Shown here piece by piece: positions 12,251-23,029 of a stretch of 64,000 bases of DNA. Each line of letters begins with the position of its first letter. The stretch's first letter is position 1. A program made the position numbers and the translations under genes. Source of the DNA: Lactarius indigo (Eukaryota; Basidiomycota; Agaricomycetes; Russulales; Russulaceae); contig JAFKAC010000047.1 in NCBI GenBank assembly GCA_025766275.1, forward strand, positions 124,001 through 188,000, in the 5' to 3' direction. The notes under the pieces were generated by a model. It saw nothing but the letters and a program-made list of their open reading frames with translations. It was not told the origin of the DNA and made no database searches.

Positions 12251-14250
12251 TCAATTTTTTTTGTTCGAAACTGGAGCGGAAGCGGCGTACGAGAGAAATC
12301 CCGACGAATATATCTCCTCAGGAGGACCGTCCTCAGTGGGCTTGATGTCGAACGCGGCCAATATTCCCACCATGGTAGACCACATGCTTGCGCGGGCAAG
12401 GAAACGACCCGGGCACTGTCGCGCCCCGAAGCCGAACGCTTGATTGGGGAAAGTAGGCGCGCCAGGAGAAAGCCAGCGTTCGGGATCGAACCGGCCCGGC
12501 TCTGCGAACACCGCAGGATCGTGCAGCATCGCCCTGGGAAACCACCGTACTTAATGAAAGGAAGGGAAATGTCCAAGAGGAGGCGTACCAGGCGTTCGCT
12601 ATAACCATCGAACCCGCAGGGATGTAGTACCCCCCATAGATGTCACTCTCCGTGACCCTGTGTGGGATAGCTAAAAAATAAAAAAAAAGTGATCCTGTTA
12701 CCACCGCCCGCGCCAGGAATAATATATGGACAGAAACACACCCAGCGGGGTAACTGGATGCCAGCGTAAGACCTCTTTGAGTACTGCTTCGACATACGGA
12801 AGCTTGTCTTGATCCCAAAATTCAGGAAGCCGCGAATCCCCGATAAGCTGATCGATCTCAGCTTGCGCCTTGCGCTGCACGTCTGGGTACAGTGTCATTG
12901 CCAACACGAATGTCTCCAGTGCAAAGATTGTCTATGTGCAATATCTTGGCCGTGCGATCACGTATCCGGGTAGTTAGCTTGAACGCACCGTATCAACACC
13001 ACCCAAATATATCGTCCCTGGGACAGCCTTTGCAACCCATAGGTCTTCCTCAGTTGAATTCTCGTCAAGTCTCGATATGATATTTGCGGCAACTGAGGGA
13101 GTAGCTGCTCCAGAGGCCTAAGTAAAAGAATCTCAGCGTTATGAGCAACAAAACACCTGAAAAGACACCCACCAATTCTCTCTTCACTTTATCGTATGGA
13201 GTCATTACAGCACCAGCGACAATAGGGTACCATTCCTGCGCATAGCGCTTGAAACGGGCGCCTGGAAAGCAACTCGGCATTTTGATCACTGCCCAACTTA
13301 TCTATCAATTTTCAGAATTCCAGATTAAGTGACAGCAAATACGCCAGGGGATAGTGTCCAGAAGCGTAGCCTCCCTGCTTGTGCCGATAGCGACAGATTG
13401 GGACAGCCTTTCTGCATCCGCTATATATGGGTCATTCTCTGGGAGCACATCGATCCCATAGGTAATTGAGAGGATGACTTGTCCAGCCATACTTTGCCGT
13501 AAAGTCAACAAACAACCTTGGATGGACTAGGATAGCACGACTGACTGCCTGAAGTGCTGGACGAAGTTATCCGGAGAAGAAAGGAGGTTGCGAAGAAGGC
13601 GATGGACGGCTCGCTGTTCGATCGGTTGGTACGCCTCGAGAGCGGCGGGACGAAAGTTTTCTCGAAGTTCACGGCGCGAGTGACGCCACGCAGACCCGTA
13701 CGGTGTCAAGGCAATATTGTAGTCCATTCCGAAGCTAGAAGTGTCAGTGGTAGTCAGAATATCGTCAAGTACTAGCTCATAAGACTTTGGACATACAGCT
13801 CTTGCATCACGGTCAGATGTGGTCTGAAAAGTTACATGAGACTAGTCAATAACAGAGCGATTCTGTCATTCCACTCTCTTACCTATCGGAATATATAGAG
13901 AATCGCTTGTCGAGTAAATCGTTCGCGGATTTCATCGAGTTGAGAATAAAAGTATGGGCCCCCATCACATCGACATGAATAACGTCAGAGCCTAGTCAAG
14001 GCCAGTTGGTAAGAACAGACGGGAACGAGGGGTATACAGGTCGCATCATACCGAATTCTTCAGACCACTTTCGGTAAGTAACCCACTCCTCTCGCGAGGG
14101 AATGCTGAATAGGTTGCCAATGATCGGGAGTCGCTTGGGTCCCGGCGGATAAGGTAGACGACGCTTGCCGGCGCGCGTTACGAGTAATACCAAGCCACTG
14201 AAGCCCACTACGACAGCAACGAGCAGGTCATATCGAGTGAGAATGAACAT
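12251..14250 (-). CDS. Cytochrome P450 monooxygenase
   Basis: About ten short exons read on the minus strand. The N-terminal membrane anchor (YDLLVAVVVGFSGLVLLV) is followed by the proline hinge PYPPGPKRLPIIGN. Next come the C-helix WRHSRRELRENF, the I-helix end YLGGVDTTIF, the ExxR motif KEVLRWHP, the FDPERW motif and the haem loop FGFGARQCPGR with the cysteine ligand. Each junction I checked restores the frame, for example VDT|TIF across 12935-12990 and NAW|AMLHD across 12515-12580. The stop is TGA at 12251-12253 and the ATG is at 14248-14250. The sequence style is that of the expanded basidiomycete P450s often labelled O-methylsterigmatocystin oxidoreductase-like. The enzyme should sit in the ER membrane and need a CPR partner; its substrate cannot be inferred. 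I see no stops or frameshifts. Confidence 0.93.
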
Positions 14251-14966
14251 TCTGAGATAATACTCCGGAGGGAAAATATAGAGTGAGGCTCTCTCTTTTA
14301 TTGCGCAGACGTCTTCGAGATACCGAACAAACATACCTGACCGCTCCTGGAACCACTGGCACGGGAACCCGGAGCAGCAACTAGGCGATATCCGCTCAGT
14401 GACGCCTGTCAAGGCCCATGAGACCAGAGGCCCATCGCCAGGTGAGAAGAAATCTCCTGCAGTTCCCAAACTTGAGCGGACAGAGAACGTAATAAACAAC
14501 AGTAAAGTGCAGTGTCCACTGGCAGAAATACCACCAGCGTCTGCCCCTGTACTTTTGTGGCGACTCACTTTCTTCATAAGGTCAACATGGCATACAAGCT
14601 GGACCGTATTACGGAGCGATGGTCGTGTCTTCCTCCGATCCAGCCTACCAGGCTCCAAAACTCCACATATAACCAAAGCACGAGACAAGGCCTCGTTTTG
14701 ACGCCAGACATGACACCGATAAAACAGCGTGAGACGGCACCGTGGGAGGGAATTGCGCCACCACTTTCGGCAAGAATGAACCCTGATTTATATATGCGCG
14801 TACCATAACAAAGGCTTTGTGGGCCTGATCACGACAGTGACAGGCAGTGGGAACATCCGAAGACACAAATGACGAGAGAATGTGCGAGACAGCAGAATAA
14901 CAAGTTTACTGTAGCTTGGGGGATTTCGGTACAAAAATAAATAAATAAATCATTGGCATGCCTCTT
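14251..14966. other. Intergenic between P450 and secreted-protein gene
   Basis: Both neighbours are on the minus strand, so this is the P450 promoter plus the 3' end of the next gene. A minus-strand TATATAAA lies at about 14788-14797, far from the P450 ATG. No coding signal is seen. Confidence 0.4.
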
Positions 14967-15679
14967 CTACAACGTTACCCAGGCACCGAGTATCACTCCA
15001 CCAACTGTTGCAGCAAGCGCTGATAGTAGGGGTGCAGAGACATGGAAAAGGTGGACATTCCCCACGGCAGCATTCCTAGCAAACATGTCAGTTGGCAAAG
15101 TCACAATAGTTGTCTGGTTTATAAAACGGCGCACCCAGATGATGTGCCACTGATCGCGCTACCTGCTGCAGATGTTGCTACCGTATATACGGAACCCGCA
15201 AAGGTGGTGACTTTGCCAAAACCACTCTCCGCGAGTGTGATCACAGGACCGCCGACAGATGTGACTTCGGTGAAAGCCTTCCCGCCAAAAGCTGTAAGGC
15301 CTCGTAAGTGTTCCGAGAACCCTGGATTAGATGGGAGGACTTACAAGTGACCTTTGTCTCGACCTTACCGGCCAGAGAAGTGGCGTCGGACGCAACGGAT
15401 CCCCCGAAGGACGTTACTTGTGAGAAGATAGACCCCGCTGCCGAGTTGGATTAGGGCTGCGATGTGAGCAATAGGACGCCGGGACGCACCAGCAGACGTG
15501 ACATCATCCCCGACGGAATTAACGAACGACAAAACTGCTCGGTGAGGTCGATTAAGTTCCGTACTCTGTCAGCGACGGACGGACTACGCACCCTGACGCT
15601 TCTCCTGGGGCTGGGGCTCAAGCGCAGCAAGGGCGAGCGTAGTCAGGGAAAGAAAAGTGAGAAATATTGTGACCTTCAT
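14967..15679 (-). CDS. Secreted repeat protein, probable GPI anchor (5 exons, 163 aa)
   Basis: I assembled this gene from splice sites: exons 15592-15679, 15490-15534, 15345-15437, 15135-15291 and 14967-15075, with introns of 57, 52, 53 and 59 nt, summing to 492 nt in frame. The N terminus MKVTIFLTFLSLTTLALA is a signal peptide, followed by EPQPQEKR, which ends in a Kex2-type KR. The mature part is rich in Ser, Thr, Gly and Val with a loose repeat around VTSFGG (QVTSFGGSV, KVTSFGGKA, EVTSVGGPV). The C terminus ends in a hydrophobic tail (LLSALAATVGGVILGAWVTL) after a small-residue stretch, the pattern of a GPI-anchor signal. A TATA box lies 80-87 bp upstream of the ATG. It is likely a cell-surface protein of unknown function. 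The coding bias across all five exons and clean phases support it, but no homologue was searched. Confidence 0.72.
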
Positions 15680-15758
15680 GGTAGTGGTAGTCAAGCGTGT
15701 TGGGTTGAGGAACGAAAACCGAAAAGAAAGTTGTGGTGCATGAACGACCCTAGACTCT

Positions 15759-15766
15759 CATTTATA
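15759..15766 (-). promoter_or_regulatory. TATA box of the 14967-15679 gene
   Basis: TATAAATG on the minus strand, 80-87 bp before the ATG at 15679. This is a normal spacing for a short 5' UTR. Confidence 0.5.
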
Positions 15767-16734
15767 CGACTCGGAGTGTTGTGTCAAACGCGGGTTGTCA
15801 TGGAACACAGCTGTGGAGAGTCTTGGTGGAGCAGAGCGTCTAGCTATTGGTCATCTCTCAGTGAAACCCTGTTCAACCTGTTGCTACCTGTAACGCTCTC
15901 ATTGAATTGGCCTGACAGAACCAACCTTCCATCAAAATGCGGCTACGAGTCGTCTGTCCTTCTGAGCAGCCTTTCCGTGGCTTTCCCATTGTCTGCCATT
16001 CATCCTGTTGGGCAGACACTACACTAAATTCAACGTCCCGACTTGAACCGAACGTTGCATGCGCCACCAGGGCACCCAAAAAGCTTAGTCAGCCAAAGGC
16101 TCCTCCGCAGTCAGACTCGGAGTCCGTATCTGTGTCACCGGTTCGACATACAATGGTGTGCGCCACTGCGGTCATCAGTCACCGGTCACCGGTACCCGCG
16201 TCATTGCCAACCGCAGTGTGTCTGTGCTAGCAGACATGTGCTACCTTACAATCAGCTTCCCTGACGCCCCCTGTCGAGCGCGATGCAATGACTCGGAGAT
16301 AGCAGGTAGACCAAGAGCCAGACCGCAGCGGGCACTCCACTCGGATGTCAGCCGACGACTGGTTCAAAACCTGACTTACAACATAGCAGCAGCAGCAACA
16401 ATACACTTAACCGCTCATGCCATATCATGACGTCCTCAGCATTACGCCTAATCGTCTTGATCATGGCGGTTGACGCGCGTTTGGCTGGCCTTTTCCTTCT
16501 TTCGAGCGCAGTGGAATGAATCGCTCGAAGTAGGCAAAATCCGCGGTGGACCCGAGTCATACGTGATCCGCTGAAGTGATGTCAGTCACTCCGATGACCT
16601 TACTCTGTCTAGGACTCAGATAGTCTACCGCAGGTCCTGTCAGCACCTCTTCGTCACAAGCAACGTCCCCTTCGCATGTTGCATGCAAACGGGGTGCTGT
16701 TCAGGGGTCGCTGATGTTATGGTCACATGGCCTA
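15767..16734. other. Intergenic, no supported gene
   Basis: Nothing recognisable apart from the promoter side of the secreted-protein gene and a short CAG/CAA-rich run near 16386-16402. Confidence 0.4.
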
Positions 16735-17415
16735 CACTAAGATGTTTCTCCTAAGCGCTGCTCTTGTCAGCAAAGGTTGGTCACCAGCTGTGCAGATGCT
16801 ATTATTTCGACACGTCTTACGCTCCCATGTGGCCTTCAACCCCGTATCCTCCCATGGGATTCATGGAAAGCGTCTTGCAGTGCATGTGTGGTCTTTAACG
16901 CTGTATTGGATCCTCAACAGCCTGGACATCTGCACTCGCTTTCTTTCGCTCGTGCGGTTTCGCTGTTCTCCAACTTATCGGAACTCGATCTAACCTTCTA
17001 CCCCCAACAGAGGCTCTACCAGTTGAACGAGCGTGAAGACAAGCCATTTATCGCCCTCGAAGACGAGGCGTTGTCCATACTGCTCTGGGCCCGCACCACC
17101 ACCCTCAGTCTCGCCAACTGGTCAAGCGATGAGTCCCTGCTTGGCTCGCTTCTCTTACTCTACCATCGCACCCTGCGTACCTGTACGTCTCCCTGCTTGG
17201 CACGCTCGCCTCGTTCTTTGTTCCACCGGCGTCGTCTCCTTTTCCCATCCCACTATGCTCACTCAACATAACGCTGGAGCCCGAGACCGCGCCCGTTCTC
17301 GCGTTCGTAGGGACAGAAGCCAGCACCACCCCACTCGTTCGTGCACTCGAGGACATGCAAAGGAAGGATCAAAATTATTGGCTTTTGTTTCGCGTCAAAG
17401 ATCGCCATTGACACG
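16735..17415 (+). pseudogene. Broken F-box/LRR-type protein gene
   Basis: Pieces of one protein lie in three frames. KGWSPAVQMLLFRHVLRSH (about 16773-16829) is the segment after an F-box helix. After a frame change near 16860-16890, FARAVSLFSNLSELDLTFYP and LSILLWARTTTLSLANWS follow, which are LRR-like strands. After another change near 17175, AYLYVSLLGTLASFF continues to about 17415. This order matches the common agaricomycete F-box proteins with degenerate leucine-rich repeats. Introns cannot explain both shifts, and the F-box core itself is missing. The family identification rests on pattern recognition only. Confidence 0.55.
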
Positions 17416-18087
17416 ATCGAATGTCCGGCATATGGGTTGCAAAACAGTTTGTTAGCAGTCGGTCTAAAGGAGACACACAACAGCGCTTCCATGTTTTCAG
17501 CTGAGCTGTCAGATCTGGAGCGCCAACTTGTCAACAGTCAATGTCGATGATCTGAGCACCATAGCCGGAGTGTTGGGGGATTGAGATGCTAACACAACAG
17601 CGGCTAGTCGGCGAGTGCTGCTGGGGGAGAGGCTCTGTTTTCGCATGACAGAAACGTACTATACAGTAATTAGAGTGATGTGCGCGGGAATCTACCCATG
17701 AAGATGTCATAACCCGGTTTACAGCAGTTGATGGAAGAACTTAAGGCACAACTTCCCGGTCACACCGTGAATGTTATGCGACATGAAAGACGCTGCGCTC
17801 ATTTCACAAACGAAGGTATATTTCGGATCGGCCTCAACAATTCAATCAAGAGCGAATACGTTCCCACTCCGCAGGGTTCACACTACATGAAGTCCGACAT
17901 GCGTGATGATCAAGCCCATACTACACATCCGTACGCTCAAGCAGGACACATATCGGCACCTCTGTTAGTGCTGGAATCCTGCCACATATTTTAGCAACGT
18001 CGATAGTAACACAAAAGAGAGTGCACTACCATCACAGATGTACCCCAATATGGGCAAAAGCGGTTACGATGACATTGAGAAGGTTAC
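17416..18087. other. Intergenic, no supported gene
   Basis: Short unrelated frames only; it includes the 3' flank of the secreted-peptide gene. Confidence 0.4.
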
Positions 18088-18249
18088 CTACAAATGAATA
18101 AAGTTCATGTCGTGTGGACGCTCATTCGAATATGGCTCACTTAGAACCTCAGGCTGAAGCTTGGGCTCCACATTTTGAGGCTGGGCGGCTGGAGCGGCGA
18201 TAACGACAGCTGCGAGAGAAACAGCGATGATGGCCTTGGTGAACGTCAT
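18088..18249 (-). CDS. Candidate small secreted peptide (53 aa)
   Basis: The ATG at 18247-18249 opens a single-exon frame ending TAG at 18088-18090. The first 25 residues form a signal peptide (MTFTKAIIAVSLAAVVIAAP) followed by AAQPQ. The mature peptide of about 30 residues is acidic and polar (NVEPKLQPEVLSEPYS...) and has no Cys. A TATA box (TATAAAG) lies about 100 bp upstream. The signal region and the QPQ..EP string resemble the candidate at 7194-7346, so the two may be distant paralogues. The stop is followed directly by GTAACC, so a spliced extension is possible but not needed. The function is unknown; export and a possible role outside the cell are inferred only from the leader. Confidence 0.6.
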   Translation of the reverse strand: MTFTKAIIAVSLAAVVIAAPAAQPQNVEPKLQPEVLSEPYSNERPHDMNFIHL

Positions 18250-18347
18250 TGTGCGGGTAAGGAGTGAAGCTGGTCGAGAGAGACAGATGGGTTTGAAAGA
18301 TTTTAGAACAACTGATCCGATGAGAGAAAATATGGGAGAACCGTGCT

Positions 18348-18354
18348 CTTTATA
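18348..18354 (-). promoter_or_regulatory. TATA box of the 18088-18249 peptide gene
   Basis: TATAAAG on the minus strand, about 100 bp before the ATG. Confidence 0.5.
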
Positions 18355-20103
18355 CCTATGCCGAGCGGAGTTTTCTTACACTGGCAGAGTCACCGTGCAG
18401 TTGGCTGCAAGAGTTGCTCAGTCTTGGGCTTGAGGATAATCGGTTCCGTGAATTCGGCAATTGCAATGACCCACCCAGGTTGGTTAGCACCCTATACACT
18501 ATATCACGGTAGCCTATGCAGGGAATCAATGCATGTGAATTGTCTATCTGGCGTCTTCTAAGGACGAGGTCCCTAGCCTAAATTACCGTAGATGTCCCAA
18601 GGTGGATGGAGTGGCTCATAAGACTTGGCGTATCTGACAACGCCGATTGAAAAAGTGTAGAGTAGAGCTCAAGCCTCAATGGCTCTTCGTCGATGTGTCA
18701 ACGTCACGGTATGCCGCTCCTGAAGCCGTCTTTCAGTTTTCTAATAGATCCAAGACTTCGACGATGTTCACAGCACTCACTGCCAGTCGCACGACCCTGG
18801 AGCACATAATCCCTGGCAGCCGGAGCGCGTGCTTGATAAAGATGGTAGATTCAAGAACGGGTCTTCGCGACTGTAGCGAGTACCGTGCTCGCTACAGTCA
18901 CTGTAAGTACCATATTCCTTCCAGGCTCGGAACGATACATTTTAGATACATTACTTACTCGATTGCTAAGCACTCGTATATACTCTATGGTTGAGGACAA
19001 GGCCGAAACAGCAAGAAAAACAGGTGAAAACAGCGGATTTCCGGGCCAGAGCTCGAGGGAATTTACAGCGTTCAAACGCATTCGTTGCTCCTGAACGGGG
19101 AACCGGACCAGAGACAGAGGCGCTGAACCAGAACCAGAATCGGAATGGAACGTTGCCATTCAGTCTGGGCGTTCACGCGTTCACACGTTCACGTTCGGAC
19201 CAAAGTTCCGGACCGGACTTCGGCAACACTGCACATCGCTTGCACACACGCACACGCACGTATATCTCAGGATCAAATCGAATTCACAATCTGCAACCAG
19301 TATCATGGATGATCAGGCCGATCAGGATCAGTTAGTTTTGGATCCACTACCAGTGTTTTCACTCAAGCAGCAGTAGGCTGACCGTTTCAACTTTCACGTG
19401 CAGATATATTCATTTGAAAGGTATACAAGCCTACCATTGTTTCTGAGCAGACTCTACATTGTTACATAGAAATATATGTCGATTTTGTCAAGAGACGTCC
19501 AATGTCCGACCTTGAGCTCATTTTCGAGGACAATGCCGGTGTCAAACACAAGTCTGACAAATTCAAGGAAGGCGTCCGTGTTTATTGGACCCCTGACATG
19601 TCTGTCCTCTTGGCAAGGTCGTCATTCTTAGAGACTGATTATTTCCATACAGTTACATTAGGACCCACACCAGTGCTACATTGTCCATCCGGCGAGCACG
19701 TTTCAAAATAAACATTGCTAAGATTTTGGTTGAGTTCGAGCCAAGTCAGTTCGGAGACAACAAAACTCTTAGTTTGGAAGGTTGTGGTCTTTTTCTCCCA
19801 ATGGAGTGCCCTTCACGCTGAGCACCTTCACAGATAGAAACCATTGCATTACCATGAACCTCGTGTGCGGGAGATCCAAATCCGTGAGTCTTTGGTTGTT
19901 CTCTAATGCCAGAAAGCCGTTGAGTTCCTTAGTTGGCAGATGTCGCTCTTCTTCTTGGCTCTCGTGCCCATGCTACCCCCCCATCAAAGGTCACCAGGTT
20001 GGGTGGTCTCAAAAAGATTTTCCGATTCTCGAAACCCCAGGCCCACCTTCAGTGCCAGCAACCTGAAGCAGGTGCACAATTCGGTGAATGTAGTTCATTC
20101 ACA
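18355..20103. other. Intergenic with a perfect inverted repeat
   Basis: No supported gene. An 11-bp perfect inverted repeat, ACTGTAGCGAG with a 7-nt loop and CTCGCTACAGT, lies at about 18871-18899. A 69-codon frame at 19502-19711 has no recognisable features. Confidence 0.4.
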
Positions 20104-21609
20104 ATGCACCTAGGCCCTATCCAATGGGTCAACGACGATATACTCCTGAGCATATTCAACTCCTATCGACTAGATGAGGATAATGCTTGGAACACCCGAC
20201 TTGGGTGGTGCAAGCTCTCTCATGTTTGTCGAAGATGGCGTCACCTCATATATGAATTAGCATCCCACCTGGGTATGCATATAGAATGCACGAATGGTAC
20301 CCCTATAGTCGACACACTGGACCATTTACCCCCCCTACCACTTTTCGTCGATTACTGGTGTGAAGACGTGACTATACGGGAGCAAGATGCGTCAGGAATA
20401 TACCACGCGCTCTTGTTAAGTAATCGTGTTCGCCATATTGACCTCCACCTCCCGCCTTCGATTTTGCATAAATTCCTTATGCTTATGGGCGAACCCTTCC
20501 CAATACTAGAACACCTTTCTCTCTCTTTCGAAGATGATAAAATCACCACCCTCACACTTCCTAAGGCCTTTCTAGCCCCAAATCTACGCCATCTCACTCT
20601 TCTCGGCATCTGTCTTCCGAAAAGATTGCGATTGCTCTCCTCCACTGCCTCCCTTGTCACACTCACGCTCACGAAAATCCGAGCTTCCAGTTTCTTTCGC
20701 CCGAGGCTATTAGTGGCACGTCTTCAGTCCCTTCCCGGACTCGAGGAACTGTCCATCGGTTTTTCCATCCCTATACCCCGCCCCAGCGCTGAGAGGGAAC
20801 TGTTAGGCAAACAAGGAATTCTCGTGACACTTCTCAGCTTGAAAAAGCTCACGTTCCAAGGGGTTAGCGCTTATCTCGAATGCCTTGTCGCTCAAATTAG
20901 GACCCCGCTTCTGGAGCAACTCCATATTACGTTATTCAACCAAATCGTCTTTACCTTGCCACACTTGTCCCACCTTATCGATATCACGGAAGGGCTCAAG
21001 CTCCACGCTGCAAGGGTTTTCTTTGAGCGCAATGAGGCGTCGATAACTACGGCCAACAATACGCTGTTGTTGAACGGACCTTTCTACCTCCGTGTGATGT
21101 GCAAGCAGTTGGACTGGCAAATCAACTGCGTAGCGCAGATATGCAGCGCACTTATGCCCGCGCTATCCGGTGTAGAGCAACTCATGCTCAACCTCTATGA
21201 CGAAATGATGCCCGAATGGCAGAACGGCGAGATCGACGGCACAACGTGGCACGAACTTCTCAGATCTTTCACTGGGGTGAAAGTACTTCATATTGGCCAC
21301 ACACTCTCGGAGGAGCTTTCTCGTGCATTGGATGCGGGAGAAGTAGGGTCAGACCCGCGGTTGCTACCCAGTCTGCAAGAAATCGCAAACGAGTTTGAGG
21401 GGGAGCATGCGGACGGTCTATTTGGTTCGTTCATTCAATGTCGTCAAGTCGCAGGGAGCCCAGTCCGCTTATTGTCCCCCAACTCTGAAACGCCCTTCTA
21501 CTCTGAAATCTCCTTTCCCCGAAGCTCTGTAACGGACCTTATCACGAACTATGTGATAAACGCAGCGGGCTGGCGCACCAAGTTAACGACTATATTCGGA
21601 AGAAAGTAA
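20104..21609 (+). CDS. F-box/LRR-like protein (501 aa)
   Basis: A single-exon frame. The F-box is at residues about 5-45: IQWVNDDILLSIFN then WCKLSHVCRRWRHLIYE, with the conserved CRRWR. The rest is a chain of irregular leucine-rich strands (RHIDLHLP, LEHLSLSF, LRHLTLLGI, LVTLTLTKI, LEELSIGFSI). In fungi such proteins dock to Skp1 through the F-box and use the LRR part to choose substrates for SCF ubiquitin ligases; this family is greatly expanded in agaricomycetes. I chose the ATG at 20104 because it falls just before the F-box; the open frame extends further upstream but without an ATG. No catalytic residues are expected. A broken relative lies 3 kb upstream. Confidence 0.85.
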   Translation: MHLGPIQWVNDDILLSIFNSYRLDEDNAWNTRLGWCKLSHVCRRWRHLIYELASHLGMHIECTNGTPIVDTLDHLPPLPLFVDYWCEDVTIREQDASGIYHALLLSNRVRHIDLHLPPSILHKFLMLMGEPFPILEHLSLSFEDDKITTLTLPKAFLAPNLRHLTLLGICLPKRLRLLSSTASLVTLTLTKIRASSFFRPRLLVARLQSLPGLEELSIGFSIPIPRPSAERELLGKQGILVTLLSLKKLTFQGVSAYLECLVAQIRTPLLEQLHITLFNQIVFTLPHLSHLIDITEGLKLHAARVFFERNEASITTANNTLLLNGPFYLRVMCKQLDWQINCVAQICSALMPALSGVEQLMLNLYDEMMPEWQNGEIDGTTWHELLRSFTGVKVLHIGHTLSEELSRALDAGEVGSDPRLLPSLQEIANEFEGEHADGLFGSFIQCRQVAGSPVRLLSPNSETPFYSEISFPRSSVTDLITNYVINAAGWRTKLTTIFGRK

Positions 21610-23029
21610 AAACTACTCGCCTGGCACACCAAGTTAACGACTGGGGTGCCAGGAGCGCATAAGGCGTTCTTAAATACATCGTAAGTACTGTAGTATACTA
21701 ATGTGTCAACATACACGTGAAATAATAAAGACGGGCATCCGCCCTCTGTTAGAAACGAACACGAACAACGTCTCAACTAAGTAGAAGATCGAGTGATTGT
21801 CCCTGATCACAATCACTACGGACTACACGATCACATATGCGAACACCTGCACATGAGGTGCAGGTGATGCCCGACGCCGATGCGGGCAGTATCCCACGCC
21901 GAGACAACTCGCGCGTGAACTCACCAAATTCCAACACTATGGCTCATCCTTCTTTTGAATCGGTCCCTTACCCATTAGTCTCTGTAAATTCATACAAAGC
22001 GCGCAAGCACGTCCTGTATCCATATCGGCAACTTCTGGTTCCTCGCTGGTGTATCGAAAGGCGGCTAGCGGTACTAGATCTAGTGCCACTAGTGCTCCGA
22101 GTCTAGTTTCGACCTATGCGTTACAACTGATCCCGTTAGCCATTATAATCTTGGTTGAGGACGGAAAATAGAATTCATAACTTCCACATTAACGATATCC
22201 GTCCTGCGTCTGCATTCCGTTTTTCCTATTTCTTCTCATTCCCTCTACGCTTCCCCTCGGGTCGAAGTCTATTACTCGCTACAGTAGCGAAGGTACTCAG
22301 TACCCCCGGCACAGGACGGACCGGTGATGAGCCACTTGGAGAGGGTGCCGTGTAATCGGACATATCGTACTTCTACCTCTTACGAAACCCCAGGAGGCGC
22401 CATTTGCGCGCTGGATACTCCCGCAGTGTACGTTGTGGAGGAGAGAACAAGGGAGAGAGGGGAAAGGGGCCATATACTCCGCACTGCTCAATTTTTCACT
22501 CGGGTCGGGCACTTGCTCGAAGTATTCTCTCAAAAATTCAACAAATAGCTCGATGAACTTTTGAAAGAACGCTTCTATACCTATCGACTGGAACCTATAC
22601 CGGGCAAATGAGTATGTATCTATCACTCACCATTTTTTATTCTCATGGCCCGTCAAACCCATGTCCTAGGTTTTACTCCTCCTGACGACACCATTTTCTA
22701 TATTCCCACTAAACGCGAAGGTACCTAAGACGGGTCATACTCTCGATCACCCTGTTATCTCAATGTATTGTCCGAGAGGATCGCAAGTACGATTACCAGC
22801 GACTCTTTGACGCTTGACTGTGGCACCGACGGCAGGATGTGTCGTTGTTCTACCGATAAGATCGCTCATTCATTCCACCTACGAGGCGTCGTCGTTTCAT
22901 ATGTGGTGTAAATAGTAGGTATGGTAGATGCAGGGTTGTGTGAGAACGCGAGAAGGTGGCATCGAAAACGATCAGCGTAGGTAGGCCTGGGAGCTGGCAT
23001 GAGGTACCCAAAGAGAAAAGACGAAGCTA
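21610..23029. other. Intergenic with short inverted repeats
   Basis: No supported gene. CACCTGCA..TGCAGGTG forms an inverted repeat at about 21843-21866, and TCGCTACAGTAGCGA is a palindrome near 22276-22290. The latter shares CGCTACAGT with the inverted repeat at 18871. Confidence 0.4.

Noticed and set aside
13996..14688. 230-codon minus-strand frame reaching upstream of the P450
   Set aside because: Only the last third is P450 exon 1, starting at the ATG at 14250. The upstream part is leader sequence read through and has no family features.
19502..19711. 69-codon plus-strand frame (MSDLELIFEDNAGV...)
   Set aside because: No signal peptide, domain or splice context; the length is compatible with chance.
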